Shown in pieces: positions 12,029-25,994 of a stretch of DNA of 64,000 bases. This DNA is from Polydactylus sextarius (Eukaryota > Chordata > Actinopteri > Polynemidae). Each line of letters starts with the position of its first letter. Position 1 is the stretch's first letter. The stretch is taken from positions 21,897,047 to 21,961,046 of the forward strand of contig CM028908.1 of assembly GCA_016801845.1 (NCBI GenBank), in the 5' to 3' direction. The position numbers and the translations under genes are program-made. The notes below the pieces were generated by a model. The model saw only the letters and a list, made by a program, of their open reading frames with translations, searched no databases and was not told the origin of the DNA.

Positions 12029-12640
12029 AGAGAGAGGGAGAGAGAGAGAGAGAGAGAGATGGATGCCTGCTACATCTAACGTGTTTGTTTACTCCAAGTC
12101 TCCAGAAAAGGTATCTGGTCCATCAACACGCCTGGACATCCCAACAGCAGCAGCAGGAAGGTGAAGTAGGAGGAAGACAAAGAGTAGAAGGAGGAGGAGA
12201 AAGGAGTTTGTTCCGCTTGGATGGTCGAGGCAGTGAGGATACTGGTCGGATGGAGGGTTTGGAGTAGGATGGTGAGGTGGGATGGAGGGGGTGGTGGTGT
12301 CTCTTTCTCTTTCTCTCTCGTCTTCCTCTGCTCCGCTCCAGTACGGTTCGAGGAGGGTGTGAGGGGGGAGAGAAAGAGACAGGGAGAAGGAGAGAGAGAG
12401 AAAGAGTATTGGATGGGAGGGAGAGAGGGGAGTTGTGTGGGAGGGGGGAGACTTGACGCATCGGCGCGAGTGAAAGCACACGGAGGCTTCACTTTTCCAA
12501 TATGCAACCTGCGAGACGCCGCGCCGTCAGCTCCTTGCGCCACTGACACTGAGAGAGAGAGAAAGAGAGAGAGGCAGAGAGAGAGAGAGAGGCGGGGATG
12601 GGGAGGCAGTAGTGGTGGAGGTGGTGATGCTGCTGGTGGT
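12029..12640 (+). repeat. Polypurine-rich tract with (GA)n microsatellites
   Basis: The + strand is dominated by G and A. It includes (GA)n at 12029-12059, GGA/GGAGAA-rich DNA at about 12150-12290, AGAGAAAGAG blocks at 12366-12430 and (GA)n at 12551-12592. Such mirror-like purine tracts can form triplex (H-DNA) structures and are common at promoters. They also produce long false open frames (up to 213 codons on the minus strand), which are not annotated. Confidence 0.85.
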
Positions 12641-12911
12641 TGTGGTGCAGCCGCACACAACACAACAGCGCAGCTCGTCCACTGAATGAACGTAGCGCCT
12701 TGCGCGTCTTTGCGCACGAGTCCGACGGATAAAATTATAACAAATTATTACAGTCTTTTTATATTATTTGTTTTTTTTTTTTGTCTCGGAGCGTCCGTCG
12801 TCGGAGCGACTCGACAGTGATGTCTGTGCCCAGAATTTTGTTTAGTGACAAAACACGGATTAATATGAAGCTGTGAATTAATTCTTTGGGGATTTTTTTC
12901 AGTGAGGACAG
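12430..12911 (+). promoter_or_regulatory. Putative CpG-island promoter of the contactin gene
   Basis: This is the most CpG-dense stretch of the window, with clusters such as 'cgcatcggcgcgag', 'gcgagacgccgcgccg', 'cgccttgcgcgtctttgcgc' and 'ggagcgtccgtcgtcggag'. It follows the purine tract and lies upstream of a strong splice donor on the same strand as the gene. An AT-rich 'gataaaattataa' at about 12727 could act as a degenerate TATA-like element. Vertebrate contactin genes often have distant non-coding first exons, which fits the 15-kb gap to the start-codon exon. The assignment is by composition and context; the transcription start cannot be placed. Confidence 0.5.
12780..12911 (+). other. 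Candidate non-coding 5' UTR exon (exon 1)
   Basis: The sequence ends in CAG followed by GTAAGA (donor at 12912), a full-consensus 5' splice site just downstream of the CpG cluster. The next good acceptor leading to a coding exon is the pyrimidine-rich 'ttcc-acag' before 28045. The left edge is arbitrary because the start site is unknown. Splicing of this donor to 28045 is inferred only from position and signal strength. Confidence 0.4.
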
Positions 12912-15482
12912 GTAAGATCATCATCGTTATTATTATTATCCTTATTATTATCCTTATTATGATTTGACATATACTAACTTCAGTAGCTGTCAAGTTAAAG
13001 CCCAGTCATCTCGGCAGCTCAGCACCAGTGACAGTTTACATCTCAACTTTTTCATACATGACATTTAAAACCTTCGTGGTTTGTTCGAGTGTGTTGGGGC
13101 AGGGTTCGCCTTCTCTGAATTTTTACCCCGCGTTGATCTGATTTCCTTGTGTCTACTTTGTTGTGGGACTATCATGGTGGAATCAAAGTAGTAATCTAGT
13201 AATCTGTGTGAGCATGTCTCAGATCAGTGCAGATGTTTAATAATCCTCCGGCGATGACCCTCCCTTTAATAATCCCCCAGCGGATTTTGTTGATTATGCC
13301 TCCGTCGCTGATGCTGCTGATCAGACAGTGAGTCTGGTCCTGTATGCAGACATTAAACTTGATTCACTCCTGAACTGTAGACATCAGTCCCGCCTTAATG
13401 TAGATTCACACCAAAGTGATGCAAAACTGAACTTTGTTGCCTCGTAAATCAAGCTTGTAATCGGCGCATGTGTCCGTCAGTGTGTGAACTGTCCACTGCT
13501 GTTGGAGATGTGTTGGAGTGTGTTGGTCAGCAGATACCATGTAAGCTCGCTTTTATTGTTGTTAATGGTTATGAGCACTTGTGCAGCTGCCGTACATCAA
13601 ACATTGTGCCAAGTTGTGCTGAAACTGCTCACTCTAAGCGTAATTGAGAGTCACGCCTGTGGAGTCCATCAGCTCCAGCAGCATCAGAAATAATCCTACC
13701 TTGTCCAAGTCAGGATAAAATGTGTGTGTGTGTTGATAAAACCAGTCACAGCTGACCATGTGCTGCACATGAGCATCCATCTGATGATGTATGTACATTG
13801 TTCATCCAGGAATAAGACTCGGTGACTGTGTGTTTGTGTCATCTGACTTGAGATGAGCTGAACTTACTCTAAATCTTTGCAAAAGAAATGATTTTTCCTG
13901 TAGTTTGACAGGCGTCTAATGGTATCCATTAATCTATGCGATGTGGCTTCACATCCAGGCGTGTCCACATGAAGCCTTTTTTTTTTTTTTGCTTTTAATG
14001 GCCGGTGCCAACAAGCCTGTCAGAGGAGACTGAGAACATGAAGTGGCATCAAAAATACTCCAGGAAAAAGGTGCATTTAGAATAAGGGACCATAAAATTT
14101 TCATCGCACACTTCCAGCAGGAACTATCGAAGAAATGTCATCAGGGTTATTTTTATTTTATGTTTCTCCAGGAAAAAAAACAAAACTAGCTCAAGGATCA
14201 AGGGAAAGGTACAGCGTGTGTGAGAGATGATGGAGGATGTTGAGCATCTTGTCTCGCACACAGAACTGTGCTTTTACTCCTCACATTGACTTGTTTTGTC
14301 ACCAGATATCCTACAAGGACTGACGTTACAGCCTCATGGGCTTTTAACATTAATCCTGATGGGGAACAGTGGCATGCTGGGAGCTGGAGGGAGAGGGTGT
14401 AGGGAGGCTTGTTGCTTCATTTTCCACCTTATTTCAGCCTGTTTTGTACTTTGTATCCATGTGGGACTGAGTCTTGGCTGGATGGAGCAGAAATACACAC
14501 CGTTTTCTGCTTCTATTATGAAGGAACCATCCGATTCTGCCAACAAAGTGAATGTCCTGGTGTTGCAGGCAGTTTATGTTAATTTTTTCTTGTCACACAC
14601 TAATTTATAACAACTTTAGGTGCCTAAAGAAGTAAACATTTACAGTAGAGATACAGACTATTAACAGATAGCTGTTTTCATGGCTGATAAATTATTATTT
14701 TTCAAGTAAAAAAAATCAAGAATTCTTCTGATTTCAGTCTCTTAAATGTGGAGATTTGCTGTATTTTTTTTCATCTTGACATAATATTAGAATATCTTTG
14801 TATTTCAGACTAAACAAGCAATGAAAATCTCGTCAGTCTTTGCTTTGGGAAATTGTGAGCAATGAGTATTTTATTGACTAAATAATGCCAGAAGGATCAT
14901 ATAAATAAAATAAACAATCATTGATTTAACAGTGAATCTGTTGGTCTGTGAAACACTAGAGAACTGAGAATAAATTCCCCATCGTAATTTTTGATGTCTG
15001 ATGTTTCAAACATGATGGAAAAAGCCCAAATTAAAACTAAAATAGGCCGGAAAAACAACATATTATCAAATATGAAACACTGGAACTAAAGATGATGCAA
15101 ATGATCAGTAGAAACAGCTTCTAATTATCATCTTTAATTACTATAATCAACAGATTAATTCATATTGAAAGTAGTAGCTGCTCACCAGATCATTTCCTAC
15201 CAATTTCCTCCTGAGACCCTTTAGATCCTTCCCATGATGCCTTGTGGCAGCTCCTGAACCTCAAGTTAAGAACCAACTCTCACTGTCATGTCTGTTTCTG
15301 AAAGACGCTGTGAAACCAGACAAGTGTTTATTTTCTCAACCACCTCGCTGATTCTATTCTATCCACCTTCTATTCTTCTATTCTATTCCTTCTATTCTGA
15401 TCAGGTTACGTTCACTGTTCTCAGGTAGATGCAGTAAGAAGCAGCACATATAACAACTTTCTGGCAAAAGCACTGCTGCTGC

Positions 15483-15507
15483 TTTTTTTTTTTTTTTTTT
15501 TTTTTTT
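15483..15507. repeat. Poly(T) run, 25 bases
   Basis: An uninterrupted T run in intron 1, preceded by CTGCTGCTGC. It might be the poly(A) tail of a minus-strand retroelement, but no such element is recognisable beside it. Confidence 0.9.
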
Positions 15508-18486
15508 CTAACAGCACCATAATGGATGAGGAAGCTGCAGGCCCCTGACACTACTTTCAGTGGAGTACTGTGTGGTTTTTATGTATGCTGTGCATTACTT
15601 GCACACATCTAACATAATAGAGTTGTTTGACAAACCCAGATGTGAGTTATGTGGAAAACCCCACCTGTCAGACACGGATGCTGGAGAAATGACGTTTCTT
15701 TTGCGTTTCCAAAACCTACATAAGGTGTGGTAGCTGCTTCCAGAAGCCATCGAGGCAGATATAGAAAAGATGATTTTTTGTTTTCACTGCATCAAAGACA
15801 CCATGGCTTTTACAGTTGGCAGTATAACGTTCAGTTTGAGTTTTTCTGCACAGCACAGGCTGGATCTCATTGAAACAAATCTTAAATCTGCATGTGTCTG
15901 CATCTGCTCGCTAGTTCACTTCTAACAGAGCTGGGGCCTAATTCAATCACAGCAAGATCATAAAGTAGAGTCAGTCACACAAAAATATGTCTCTTTTTAA
16001 CTATTACTTGCGATGGTGCTCACACTGCTGTGGACTAGCATTGTCCACCTCGCTTCATTTTTAGTTTTTAAAATCAAGAGGAAAAGATCCATTGTGAGTT
16101 ATAAAGCTCCATTTCCCTCTCTGTTTATCCACCCTCATTGGTTATGAAAATGGCCCTATTTGTAATCCAATTGTATTAGAATCATTTCTCCTGCCTTAGC
16201 AATGCTTTATGATGCTCTGTTACTTCCGGGCCTTTTTTTTTTTGAGGCACCATCATCCTCTTGGGGACAAGTCTTCGCAGACGCTATGAATTGGCTACGT
16301 TTTCCCCGATTCAGACATTGTTGCATGCCGCCTCTCTTTGGGAGCGACTTTAATTGAGTGCTTAATAAGAGCAACGGCGCACAGCAACCAACTGTAGTGG
16401 GCGATGGAGGGGGGTACTTGTTCTCAGTGTACGCGCACTGAGACTGCAGCATTATTGAGTGTACTTACATAAGGCATGCAAACATCTCCTAGTAGTCTCA
16501 GGATGTAGCCAGCTTCTCGATGATACTCTTCATTTGAATGTGGATTTATTTCCTCTGAAAATCCTTGAGAGCACGTTTTCACGGTTGTATCATGATCCTC
16601 TGGTGTGGCTGGGTGTGGCTGCTCTGTGAGAGCCATTTTTCCTTATAGGACGATATAAGCACGGAATAAAAGCATGTTCTCCACCGGGCATTGCTATTGT
16701 CTTTGTCTGAATGATGATTAAAAGAATTGAGTAGAGCAGCTGGGAAGATTTAAAGAATGTTTTAAAACACCCTAAAGACTTTTCTTTCTATTGATAACTG
16801 TCAATAAAACACACAAGCACACTCTCACACTCTCTGTCACAAGCTTGTTAAGGTAGAATCATGCTGACACAAAATAAATAGGCTGCTCAGCGGCATTATC
16901 CTCGAAGTTTCTCTTTTCTCCTTTAAGAACACAATTAGAGGCGCAGCAAAAAAAAAAAAAATTTAAAAAAAGACTGTTTGTCCTTATAAGTTATAATTTG
17001 TCTAAAAATACTAAATCTTTGTGCGTCCTCCTTGTCAGGAGCAGCATAAAAAAGGTTCATGAACTCAAAAGTGGAGCATCAGACTAAACAATGTGTCTTG
17101 CATTTATCAAACGAGGATTATTTTGAGCGAAACAAGTAAATTAGGGCAAGAGATGGAAATTAAGGTAAAGGAGTGCGGTCATATTTTCCACTGTGGGAAA
17201 GTTATTTATCTTGGATGATTCTTTATATTCAAAAGAGTTTTAATATTTCTGGATTCCAAAGAAACTTAGTTGCAGCAACAATGAATTTCTAAAGATTATC
17301 ACTGGTTTATTTATTTATTAATTTTTTTTCATTTGCTACTATAACATAGAAGTATTTTTTTTTTTTTTTACTGGATAGCTTTCTGTCAAGATTTATTTCA
17401 TGCAGTCCACAGTTTTTGTGGAAGCGACTCACTGGCACCAACTGCTCATGATGAAAGTTTCCAAGCACAGACTTGGAAGTTATTCTGTGTAATTTGGTGT
17501 CTTTTGTTTTATGCCAACACATATGCTTCTGTAGAAACGCTCGCAGAACTAAGAGTCGAGGGAAAAACGGGCACATCGCTCCCGAGATACAGAAAAGATT
17601 CACAGTGACTACCTTTTCCAACCAAAACAGAACTTCTTCATTCATCTAACTCAAACTAAAGTTGGGATACAAGGGTGTGAACTTTGGTGTCCACCTGCCA
17701 TCCATCCTATCCTGCATCGTCTCTGCTGTGCTCACTATACAGTGGCTTCTCACCTATGAAAATGTGGATTGTGTCTGTGGATATAATTCATACATTATTA
17801 CTGTTACGACTACAGTCATTGAAAAACTAAACTAGTTGGTTAGTTTGATTATTATCCAGATTATTATCCATTATGTGTAAAATGCATTAATAATACATAG
17901 TAATTACAATTAAAAGTAATAAATACTAAAGCAATGTATTAATTCTCACTCAACTACCTCATATGTTCTGCATCCTTACAGGGATATTACAAGAAAAAAA
18001 CAGATAAGGGAATTGATTGATTAGCATATCCTTCTCTTCTATTTTGATGAATAATTGTATAATTGTTGAATAATTGTTTCATTTGAAATGTTTCACATGC
18101 TGGTGATCTTCTGAGTACGACTACAGTCTGTTGGGTTGCCTTCATAGCAACAAGAGCCTCTGTGGTGTGACATGTTTGTATGTGTATTTTTGACATGTCA
18201 GTGATAGCTGTTAAATTCAATTAACCCATTAGACTTACATAATGAAGCTGCTGCATTCACAAACAACATTCATGTGTTAAATGAATTCCGTGCTGCAAAA
18301 CAGACACAGATGAATTGGTGATACGCCCATTAGCAAATGGACACATGTTGCATCTGCTAAAGTAATGTTTTCTAATTGTTAAATGAGTAAATTATGATGT
18401 GGCTTCTATGATGTGGCGTCATTATCATTGCTTGGATTTTATTGCTGATTGAAGTCCCATAGAGAATTCTTTTGTTTTTTGTTTAG

Positions 18487-18511
18487 TTTTGTTTTGTTTT
18501 GTTTTGTTTTG
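18487..18511. repeat. (TTTTG)n pentanucleotide microsatellite
   Basis: Five TTTTG units. Confidence 0.9.
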
Positions 18512-20544
18512 TCTCCTGAGAAAAGAAAATTCCCCTAATGAACATTTTTGACCATCTAGGAAGAATATCCTGTTATGGTAAAACAAGTTTGTCTAGAAGT
18601 GCAGATACTGCAAAGCGCAGGTATTCAAAACCTCATCTGTTTCTCAAATGAAATAATTAGGCATTCCAAAAAGGCACTGTTTGTTTAGTGGACCATTTCA
18701 GATGTCGGTGGCTCAGATAAATGAGATTCTGTAGTCATTGTATCAGAGCACAATTAGACTGCTTCAGCCATTTAAACCAAGGCTGCTAAAGAAAAATGAA
18801 AACCAAAAAATGCCTTTTTGCCTTTGCTGGAGTAGAACTATCTGTTTTAGAGAATGATGAGAAATGTGGGTTCATTTGGCCTCATAATGCTGTTAACTTG
18901 TGTCCGACAATGTGGACGCTGAGTCCGTATTTATGGAAGGTTGCTGTCATCCGCTCTCTATGGCCTTTAGGGTGATAATTACGTCGTCGGCGTGTTTGTT
19001 TGATTTGAGCCAGCGACAATAATAGCTGTGTGTTACACCTCGCCTCTGATGCTGATGCGTATCATTTTTGTGCGAAAGTGTTATTACTTGACCTCAGATT
19101 AGACCTTACCTGGTTATACTGAACTGAATTATTGAACAGGACTCGGATATTTATGTCAACATGTTTATGTTATGGCGTTTTTGCCACAATTAAACAAACA
19201 CATTACATTAAAAATAATAAAGTGAGTGGTGTACTGTGGTTACTGGACTTGTTTTGTTGCAGCTGTAAAAACACAGGATCACAATGCTTCCATACAAACC
19301 ACGTTAAGTCTGGAAATGTCTTTAACTTGGTTATGAATAGATTTGCCATGTGGATACTTGCACAAATACAGTAGACATAAGCATTTTTCTTCAATAAAAG
19401 TCTTGGATTATGTCAGAATGTATTTGTTTTGTTACTGCAGCTGTTTTGTACTGAAATATATATATTGATATTATATATTTATTATTTATATTGAACAATA
19501 TACAATATATATCAGTATATTATGAGCTGAACTCAGATGTGTTTAGTTATGATATGTTTTGCTGTTTTGTATGATGAAGAAAGGTCTTGAAAATTAAAAT
19601 GGGAATACTGGAGAAAGCAACATCTGTCGATTGTTCAAATATTTAAAACAACCACAGAATTACCCTGATTAAAAACTGCAAAATCATAAAACCAAAATGA
19701 TAGTGTGTTTTGTTTCCAGTGGTCAGGGTGCCATTTTTTTTTAATTTTCTTAAAGTAAATTTTTCAGCTCAAGCTTAACTTGAGTTTTTCTTTAAGTTCT
19801 CAGCAGTGGACTGACACTTGAGATGTGTCAGGGCGATTGAGTCTGGAGGAGTCTCTCTTCCAATGTGCCACCCACATCAGCAGTGATGTGGATGCACAGC
19901 GTGCCGAGCTGTTTCACTGGGCTGTCACACTTTTGGCTTTACTGCCGCTGCCATCGCTGTACACAGAGCTCAACATAACAGCACCAAGTGTATGAAATGT
20001 AAAATTAAGCCTCAGGCTTATGGCATATGTAAATTATTTCACAACAAAGGTGCTGATGCCCATGTATGACAAACCTACTGTCAGAGAGTAAATCTGCAGT
20101 TGGTGACGCGGAATGGAACTTTATGGAAATAACTGTAGACGGCAATTAAATTCAGTCCTTTTTTTGTTTAATGAGACAGCAAGAACAGCCACAGATGTTC
20201 GCAAAAAGTTTACATGTGGCTGGTAATACATCTATTTATACTAAACAGTCAAAAAGAACTCCACCCAACAAGTCATGAATTATCAGCATCTGAGCAGCAC
20301 CATATGGGAAGCTTCTCATAAAGCAATATGTCGATGATAACACGTTGTGAATACTATATTTAACTTGCTTATAACTAGAGGCCATGTTGTGATGACACTA
20401 GCCGCGATGCCTGTCAACACATCGACTGTCTGATCCACGACTTCTCAGCAGTCGTTATTATTACCAGTCATGACAGCCATGTGTGGTGGAGACTGTGTTT
20501 AAAGGTGGACGACATGACAGCGCCACAAAAATGAGGCAAAAACA

Positions 20545-20845
20545 TCTTGCTCTCCCCCTGGTGGTTGGCTGCAGCTGCAGAGTAGGTCATGGACTGGACC
20601 ATTTCTAATAATTTGCTTTTCATCCAATATTTTATTAAAACGATATGACTGCCAGGTGAGATTGGCGAGAGATTGGTCGGACGGGACAGGTGTATTGGTG
20701 GGACTGCGATTACACTGCTATACTTTCTGATCGCTACTGTTCAGACTCTCTCTCGTATGTGAAATAGTTAGCTTTTGTGTACAGTGGGAGGAAGTGGGAG
20801 CAGATCATCCATCTTTATATACAGCCATTAGTCAGATAAGTCTCA
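20545..20845 (+). repeat. Teleost dispersed repeat (family B), probable
   Basis: The segment opens with 'tctccccctggtggttggct' and 'gcagagtaggtcatgga' and closes with 'catccatctttatataca'. Both ends are phrases I know from a very common repeat in acanthomorph genomes ('ccctggtggctggctgcag' and 'catctttatatacagtctatg'). The middle is divergent and the limits are approximate. Confidence 0.45.
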
Positions 20846-21829
20846 AAACTATAAAGTTGGACAGTTAAGGATTGATGTGGTCCCAATCATGACTACTGAA
20901 TAAAACACAGATATTGGTTGTTGTACCCATGAGTGAAAACTACTATAGTGTTGTTGCAGAGAGACAAACACAGTCAACCTTTGTTACCTGGACTTTAATT
21001 ATTGAGTACATGATGTAAATAACTAAAGGTGACAAGCTGGGGTTAAGAAGCCATTGTTAGCTGTAGAGCTGTGTTGTGAAGCTAATTTCAGTGTGTCACT
21101 GATGAAAGTGTGGAGATGTAAGTTTGTTGTTATTTGATGGAATAAGGAAAGCTAGTTAACAGCTAACATAGAGGTTATAAATACATCTCTGAATGCTGCA
21201 CTGCATTTCCTGTTTGTTTATTTGTCAAGAAGCAAAATATAAAACAGTTAACAGCCAATAAAACAGGAATGTGTTCATTTAGTAATGACACAAACCAAGA
21301 GAAATCAAACATTTATGAAACTGTAGCATGAAACATTAGTTGTCTTGGCTTCAATGACTAAAACCGAGACAGTTTAATAACAGATATTTAAGTTGTTAAA
21401 GCTCATATATCTAAAGACACCAGGCCACCATCACAGACTTCTTGTTGAAGAAGATTACGTTTTATACACTAACTGATAAATCCACAAGTAGTTGTAGTGT
21501 TAGAGTGAATGTTATTGACAGTGAATATATAATTAAACATGAAGGTAACAGCTGCAGCTCTAAAGATGTCAAATAATACTGTAGTTATTTACATGTTTTC
21601 ACCTCTTTTGCATGTTTTTTCATCTTATGTTCATGGAAATTTAATCAATTTGAATTCAGTTTTTATGATCTAGACGGGTGGGGATCGCTGAAGGCATTTG
21701 CAGTAGCTCAATAGTTCCCCGTTTTCTTTACTGAAAGCAGATCAGATTGACCTCAAATAACTTACAATGTCGATGTAGTTATATCGTCTGTCTATAACTC
21801 AGTATTCGGCGGTCACCTCACATGAAGGT

Positions 21830-22120
21830 GACTGGATGGCGTGCAGATGTTAGAAACTGAGCGATAGCTGCGCCTCGCTCGAATTTGAGCCGTGCCTTCG
21901 ATCACTGCCGGTTCTGCTTGGCTCTCCGCCCTGATATCATTGAACTCTGGACGATGGATCTCTGGGGCCCAGCGCAGTACATTAAGCAAACGTGTTATCT
22001 CTTCTCAAGCTAATTTAATTCAAGGTGCGATTGTGTTCCTCTCTGCACAAAGACATCAGTTTCTTCTTGGAACAAGTGCTTGCAGTAGATCGATCGTGGA
22101 CCCGCTCCCTGTATCACCAA
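21830..22120. promoter_or_regulatory. Candidate conserved non-coding element
   Basis: Less AT-rich than its surroundings, with no internal repeats and many intact short motifs, such as 'agctaatttaattca', 'gatatcattgaa' and 'gtacattaagcaaacgtg'. An 88-codon open frame crosses it but has no recognisable domain, and no splice sites in keeping with an exon are evident. This is a judgement from appearance only. Confidence 0.25.
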
Positions 22121-23225
22121 ATATTTTTTGGGAGGGGGTGGTGGTTCACAAACAGTGACACTGACTCTAAGGAGGAATGAAACTGATGATTAATGTGGTC
22201 AGGCTGCTCTTTCAGCAGTGCTGTAATGACAAAAGTAAAAAGAAGAATTCAGTTTCTCAAAACTTTGTAGCAATTAGTTTCTACTGAAGTGAACTCTCTT
22301 TTTATGTATGTTTGCACATTTTCTGCACATGAATGTTCCTCTGTAGAGTCACAGTAGTATTTCTCACAACGGTGTTAGAAGAATAACATTGTAACTGCTG
22401 TGTGTTTTTTTTTTTTTGGTCAAAAAAAAAAAAAAAAAATTCACTAATGTAGATTGTACTCATTTTACACATGAAGAATTTAATTAATCTGTTAACTCCA
22501 TGATGGGACAAAAATCTATCAATCTTTCAATTTTCTGGTAATTTGTTACTGACTGAATGCATTGATCATCTCCTCCCCTCGTGGCCCGAGGCATCATCAG
22601 TCATTTCCCTTTAACAAATGCAGCAGCACTACATCACATCTATAACGTCTAATGCTTGAGTGCAACTGAGCACAACTGCAAATTAGGGAATTATAGCAGG
22701 AAATAAGGGAATATCAGCGCTTATAAAAAAATAATGATAAATTAAAAAAAAAGCTGATGATATCTTTGAAATATAATATCATTAGCTGTATACTAAACAG
22801 CAGTAATGACTGTAATATATATGATGGTATATGGTATAAAACGATATAAATACTAACTACACGAATTTGCGATAATTTGAACAATTTTGTTTAACTTTAA
22901 ACTCAATTTTTTTTGGTGTCACTGCTTTTAGGTTTATTATTCCTGCTAAACACAATATGTTCAGCAGGGGGCGCTCCTTTCCATCGCTGTATGGTAAACA
23001 GGAAGTAGCTGTCAGGTTCAGATGAAAATATGGACATCAGGGAAAATGCCTATGAAAACTTTATTTTTTCACATTTTTCCATCTACAGGAAAGTCCTACT
23101 ACAAACTCAACCCAGCTAACAGATAACAGTGTACATGTAAGTAGAGCACTTTACACAAGAGAACACGGATTTTGACCGTAGTTGACGAGTTTACTAACTA
23201 AATAAGAGGACATTTTAGGCTAATG

Positions 23226-23247
23226 ACATGCTAATATATTAGCATGT
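23226..23247. repeat. Perfect 22-bp palindrome
   Basis: ACATGCTAATA followed directly by its exact reverse complement. The TTAGCATG/CATGCTAA core recurs at about 23292-23300, a phrase common in teleost repeats, so this is probably part of a decayed repeat. Confidence 0.85.
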
Positions 23248-23559
23248 TTGCACACTAAGCGCACAGGTTATCTGCGAGCTAATTGCTGCTAGCATGCTAA
23301 AACTAGTGGTTAGTGTCTGTGTCCTGTTTTTTTAATTTAATTTTTAATTTTTTTTTTTGTGAAGATAAAATAACGTGGACTTTCAAGTCATATCATTTTC
23401 TAATATTTACTGCTTTTATTGGTAAAGTCTATGTGCACTGTAAAGGTTATCATGCTTTTGTCATAATGTTACTGATGAGAAGATGTTTTTTTACCATAAT
23501 TTTCAAGGTTAAGAATGATAAAAAAAAAGATATGATAAATGCAAATAGTCACAATAATG

Positions 23560-23588
23560 TAATAATAATAATAATAATAATAATAATA
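23560..23588. repeat. (AAT)n trinucleotide microsatellite
   Basis: About nine AAT units. Confidence 0.95.
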
Positions 23589-25930
23589 GTAATAACAATT
23601 CTACTTATTTACTCTCCTGTGATCTCTATTAAAGAAAGTTATTTAAGTTTTAATGTTTGTGTTAATTGTATATTGTGTGTTGTTGTAAGGGGAATTATTT
23701 GGTTATTATTACAGATACAGGAAACCTTGTTATTTTTATTATTGTTTTTTTTTTATTTTTATTATTGAGAAGTATTTGACAATCTGTGATGAGTGGATTA
23801 AAGTTTGCACCGCAGGGATGACACCGGTGAAGTGAGCTGTATTTCTGTTGTTTTCTGCAGAAAATAATTGTGTTGCTTCAGAGTGACCCACCTGTCATTC
23901 TCGTCTGGGTAACAACAGTAGTATTTATAGCAATATTAGTGATGATGCAGTTTTAGTAGGGCTGTTGTGATTTTTAATAGCACAGTGACAGTGAGAAGGA
24001 ATTCATTTAAGAGGATGATGATCACTCATCTCTCCTTTCCCATTTGCAACTTTTAATCATTGTAACTCTGAGCACCAACAGCAGGATCAGTTATTAGTGG
24101 GTCAAAGAACGACAGTGACTGTGTCAACCTTGTTTTTACTTTCCTTTCGTCATCTTTGCCTTTGTTCGCTAAGTGTTTTCAAAGTGTTTTCTCGGAAAAA
24201 AGAGTCGTAGAAATTTGTCATAATTAGTGTCATATTTGTACCATTACAAGCACTGGTAAACCCTGTAAACTTGGCCACATCCTTTATTAAAGAGGCACAG
24301 CTGGATATGGTCTGTGTAGCCCGAGCATTTATCAACTTCCATTTTCCTGGCATCAAGTAAGTAAATAGATTAGCCCGGCAATAGGCAAGAACAAGTTTGT
24401 GAGGTGCTCAGTAGTGTGTTATCTTTAGCTGCTGGGCTGCTGTATCAGGTCTAGCTGAAAGGAACAAAGCAAGACTCTTATACTGTAAAAACAGACCATA
24501 ACACGGTGAATGGAGAGTAGTGTAGTAAGCAAGAGTGAACACGGTTCCTTGTTTAAAAGCTGATGAGGCACTGTCATACATTAATGACCGACAATAAACC
24601 AGCCATGTTTCCATTTTAAAATATATATGAGGTTTTCATTTGTGTGGTTGAGGTTTTGTTTAGTTGCAACTAAAATTTGTTGACATTGTTAATTTGCTTT
24701 TGACACAGAAATGCCAACTCCAGTATTCATAGCTGTTTTAGTTCTTTTTTGTCTTTACAACATCCTTAAAATAAATATGGGTCTTTAGCTATGTTAAGCA
24801 GTAGTTGCTAACTGTTTGTGGCTGTGGCTGGAAAAAGTAAACGTGAGGTTTAATGTTATAAAACTCAAACAATGAGCTGAAAGACACTGAAATAATATGA
24901 TATAAAGATATTGATCAGTGCAGCTTTAAAGATGCTGTATCAATAAGTTTTTGCTTTCGCTACTTAGCCACTGTTAGCGTTAACAACTGTTGACATGCCA
25001 TTGTAAGAGAAATAATGCAACCTCAGTCCTTTACACGCCAAGAGCTGACGCAGCAACTGTTAGCTCTTGATTTGCTTTTAATTCTGTCACCTGTTTGTTT
25101 GCAGTTAGCCCCGACCTGTCTGGTCACAGAAAACATCCAGTCTGTGTTCAGTTCAGTACGAGAGTTGAAGATGTTTTGTAAACACGACGACGCCTAAATC
25201 GTTTGGGTTGTAATAGCTATTGAAGCTAATGTTGTATCTATGGCGATGACAAATACGTACAAGTATCACCTTTCACTTGACTGTGATTAATTAGGAATCG
25301 GCGTCTATGGAGACGTGGACTCTGTTGGCAACAAAGTGATGTCAATGCAATCACAAATTACATGCTGTCTGTTCTAGTTTGCATACATAATAATGGCCAC
25401 ATTATTGACTTGTTACGTACGTAACATATGAAATCCTTCGTAGAATTTAATTCATCACTATCACTGTTGTAAAAAATAATACAAACAAACTAACACAAAC
25501 AAAGCAGGCATTAGCTTAATAGGCTCAGAGCTTATTGCTTCCATGAGACACATTTTAATATGCATAACAGATACCTGGGAGTTATGAGAGTTATGCTCCG
25601 CTTTGTAGCGCCGATGTAAGACACACTCTGACAACCTTCTATATGATGTATGAAGATAAAAGGCTTCTTTTCTGTAGGTGGAGACGGAGATGGAGCTGGA
25701 AGGTAGAAATTCAGAGATTAATGAGAACGTGGCCTGTTCAAATAGTGTCAGGTGCCTCTTTCAGTGCAGTTTTTCACTAGTTTTGTCTCACTCTTTCTTG
25801 TTTTGTTTGAAAACTTTGTGCTGTCTCTGCTGATTCCCAGCAGGATAGCATTACTTTTTTTTTTTTTTGAAAATTACACAAATGGCTCTAATGTTGAAGA
25901 GGGTTGGTTTGTGTCAAACATCCCTCAGCT

Positions 25931-25932
<2 letters not shown>

Positions 25933-25992
<60 letters not shown>
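25933..25992. repeat. (AT)30 microsatellite
   Basis: Sixty bases of uninterrupted AT, the longest pure dinucleotide tract in the window. Open frames reading Tyr-Ile repeats through it in three overlapping registers are artefacts. Confidence 0.97.

Positions 25993-25994
<2 letters not shown>

Noticed and set aside
12076..12717. 213-codon minus-strand open frame and several overlapping frames on both strands
   Set aside because: They run through GA/GGA low-complexity DNA, giving Ser/Pro/Leu-rich or Arg/Glu/Gly-rich translations in every register, with no domain.
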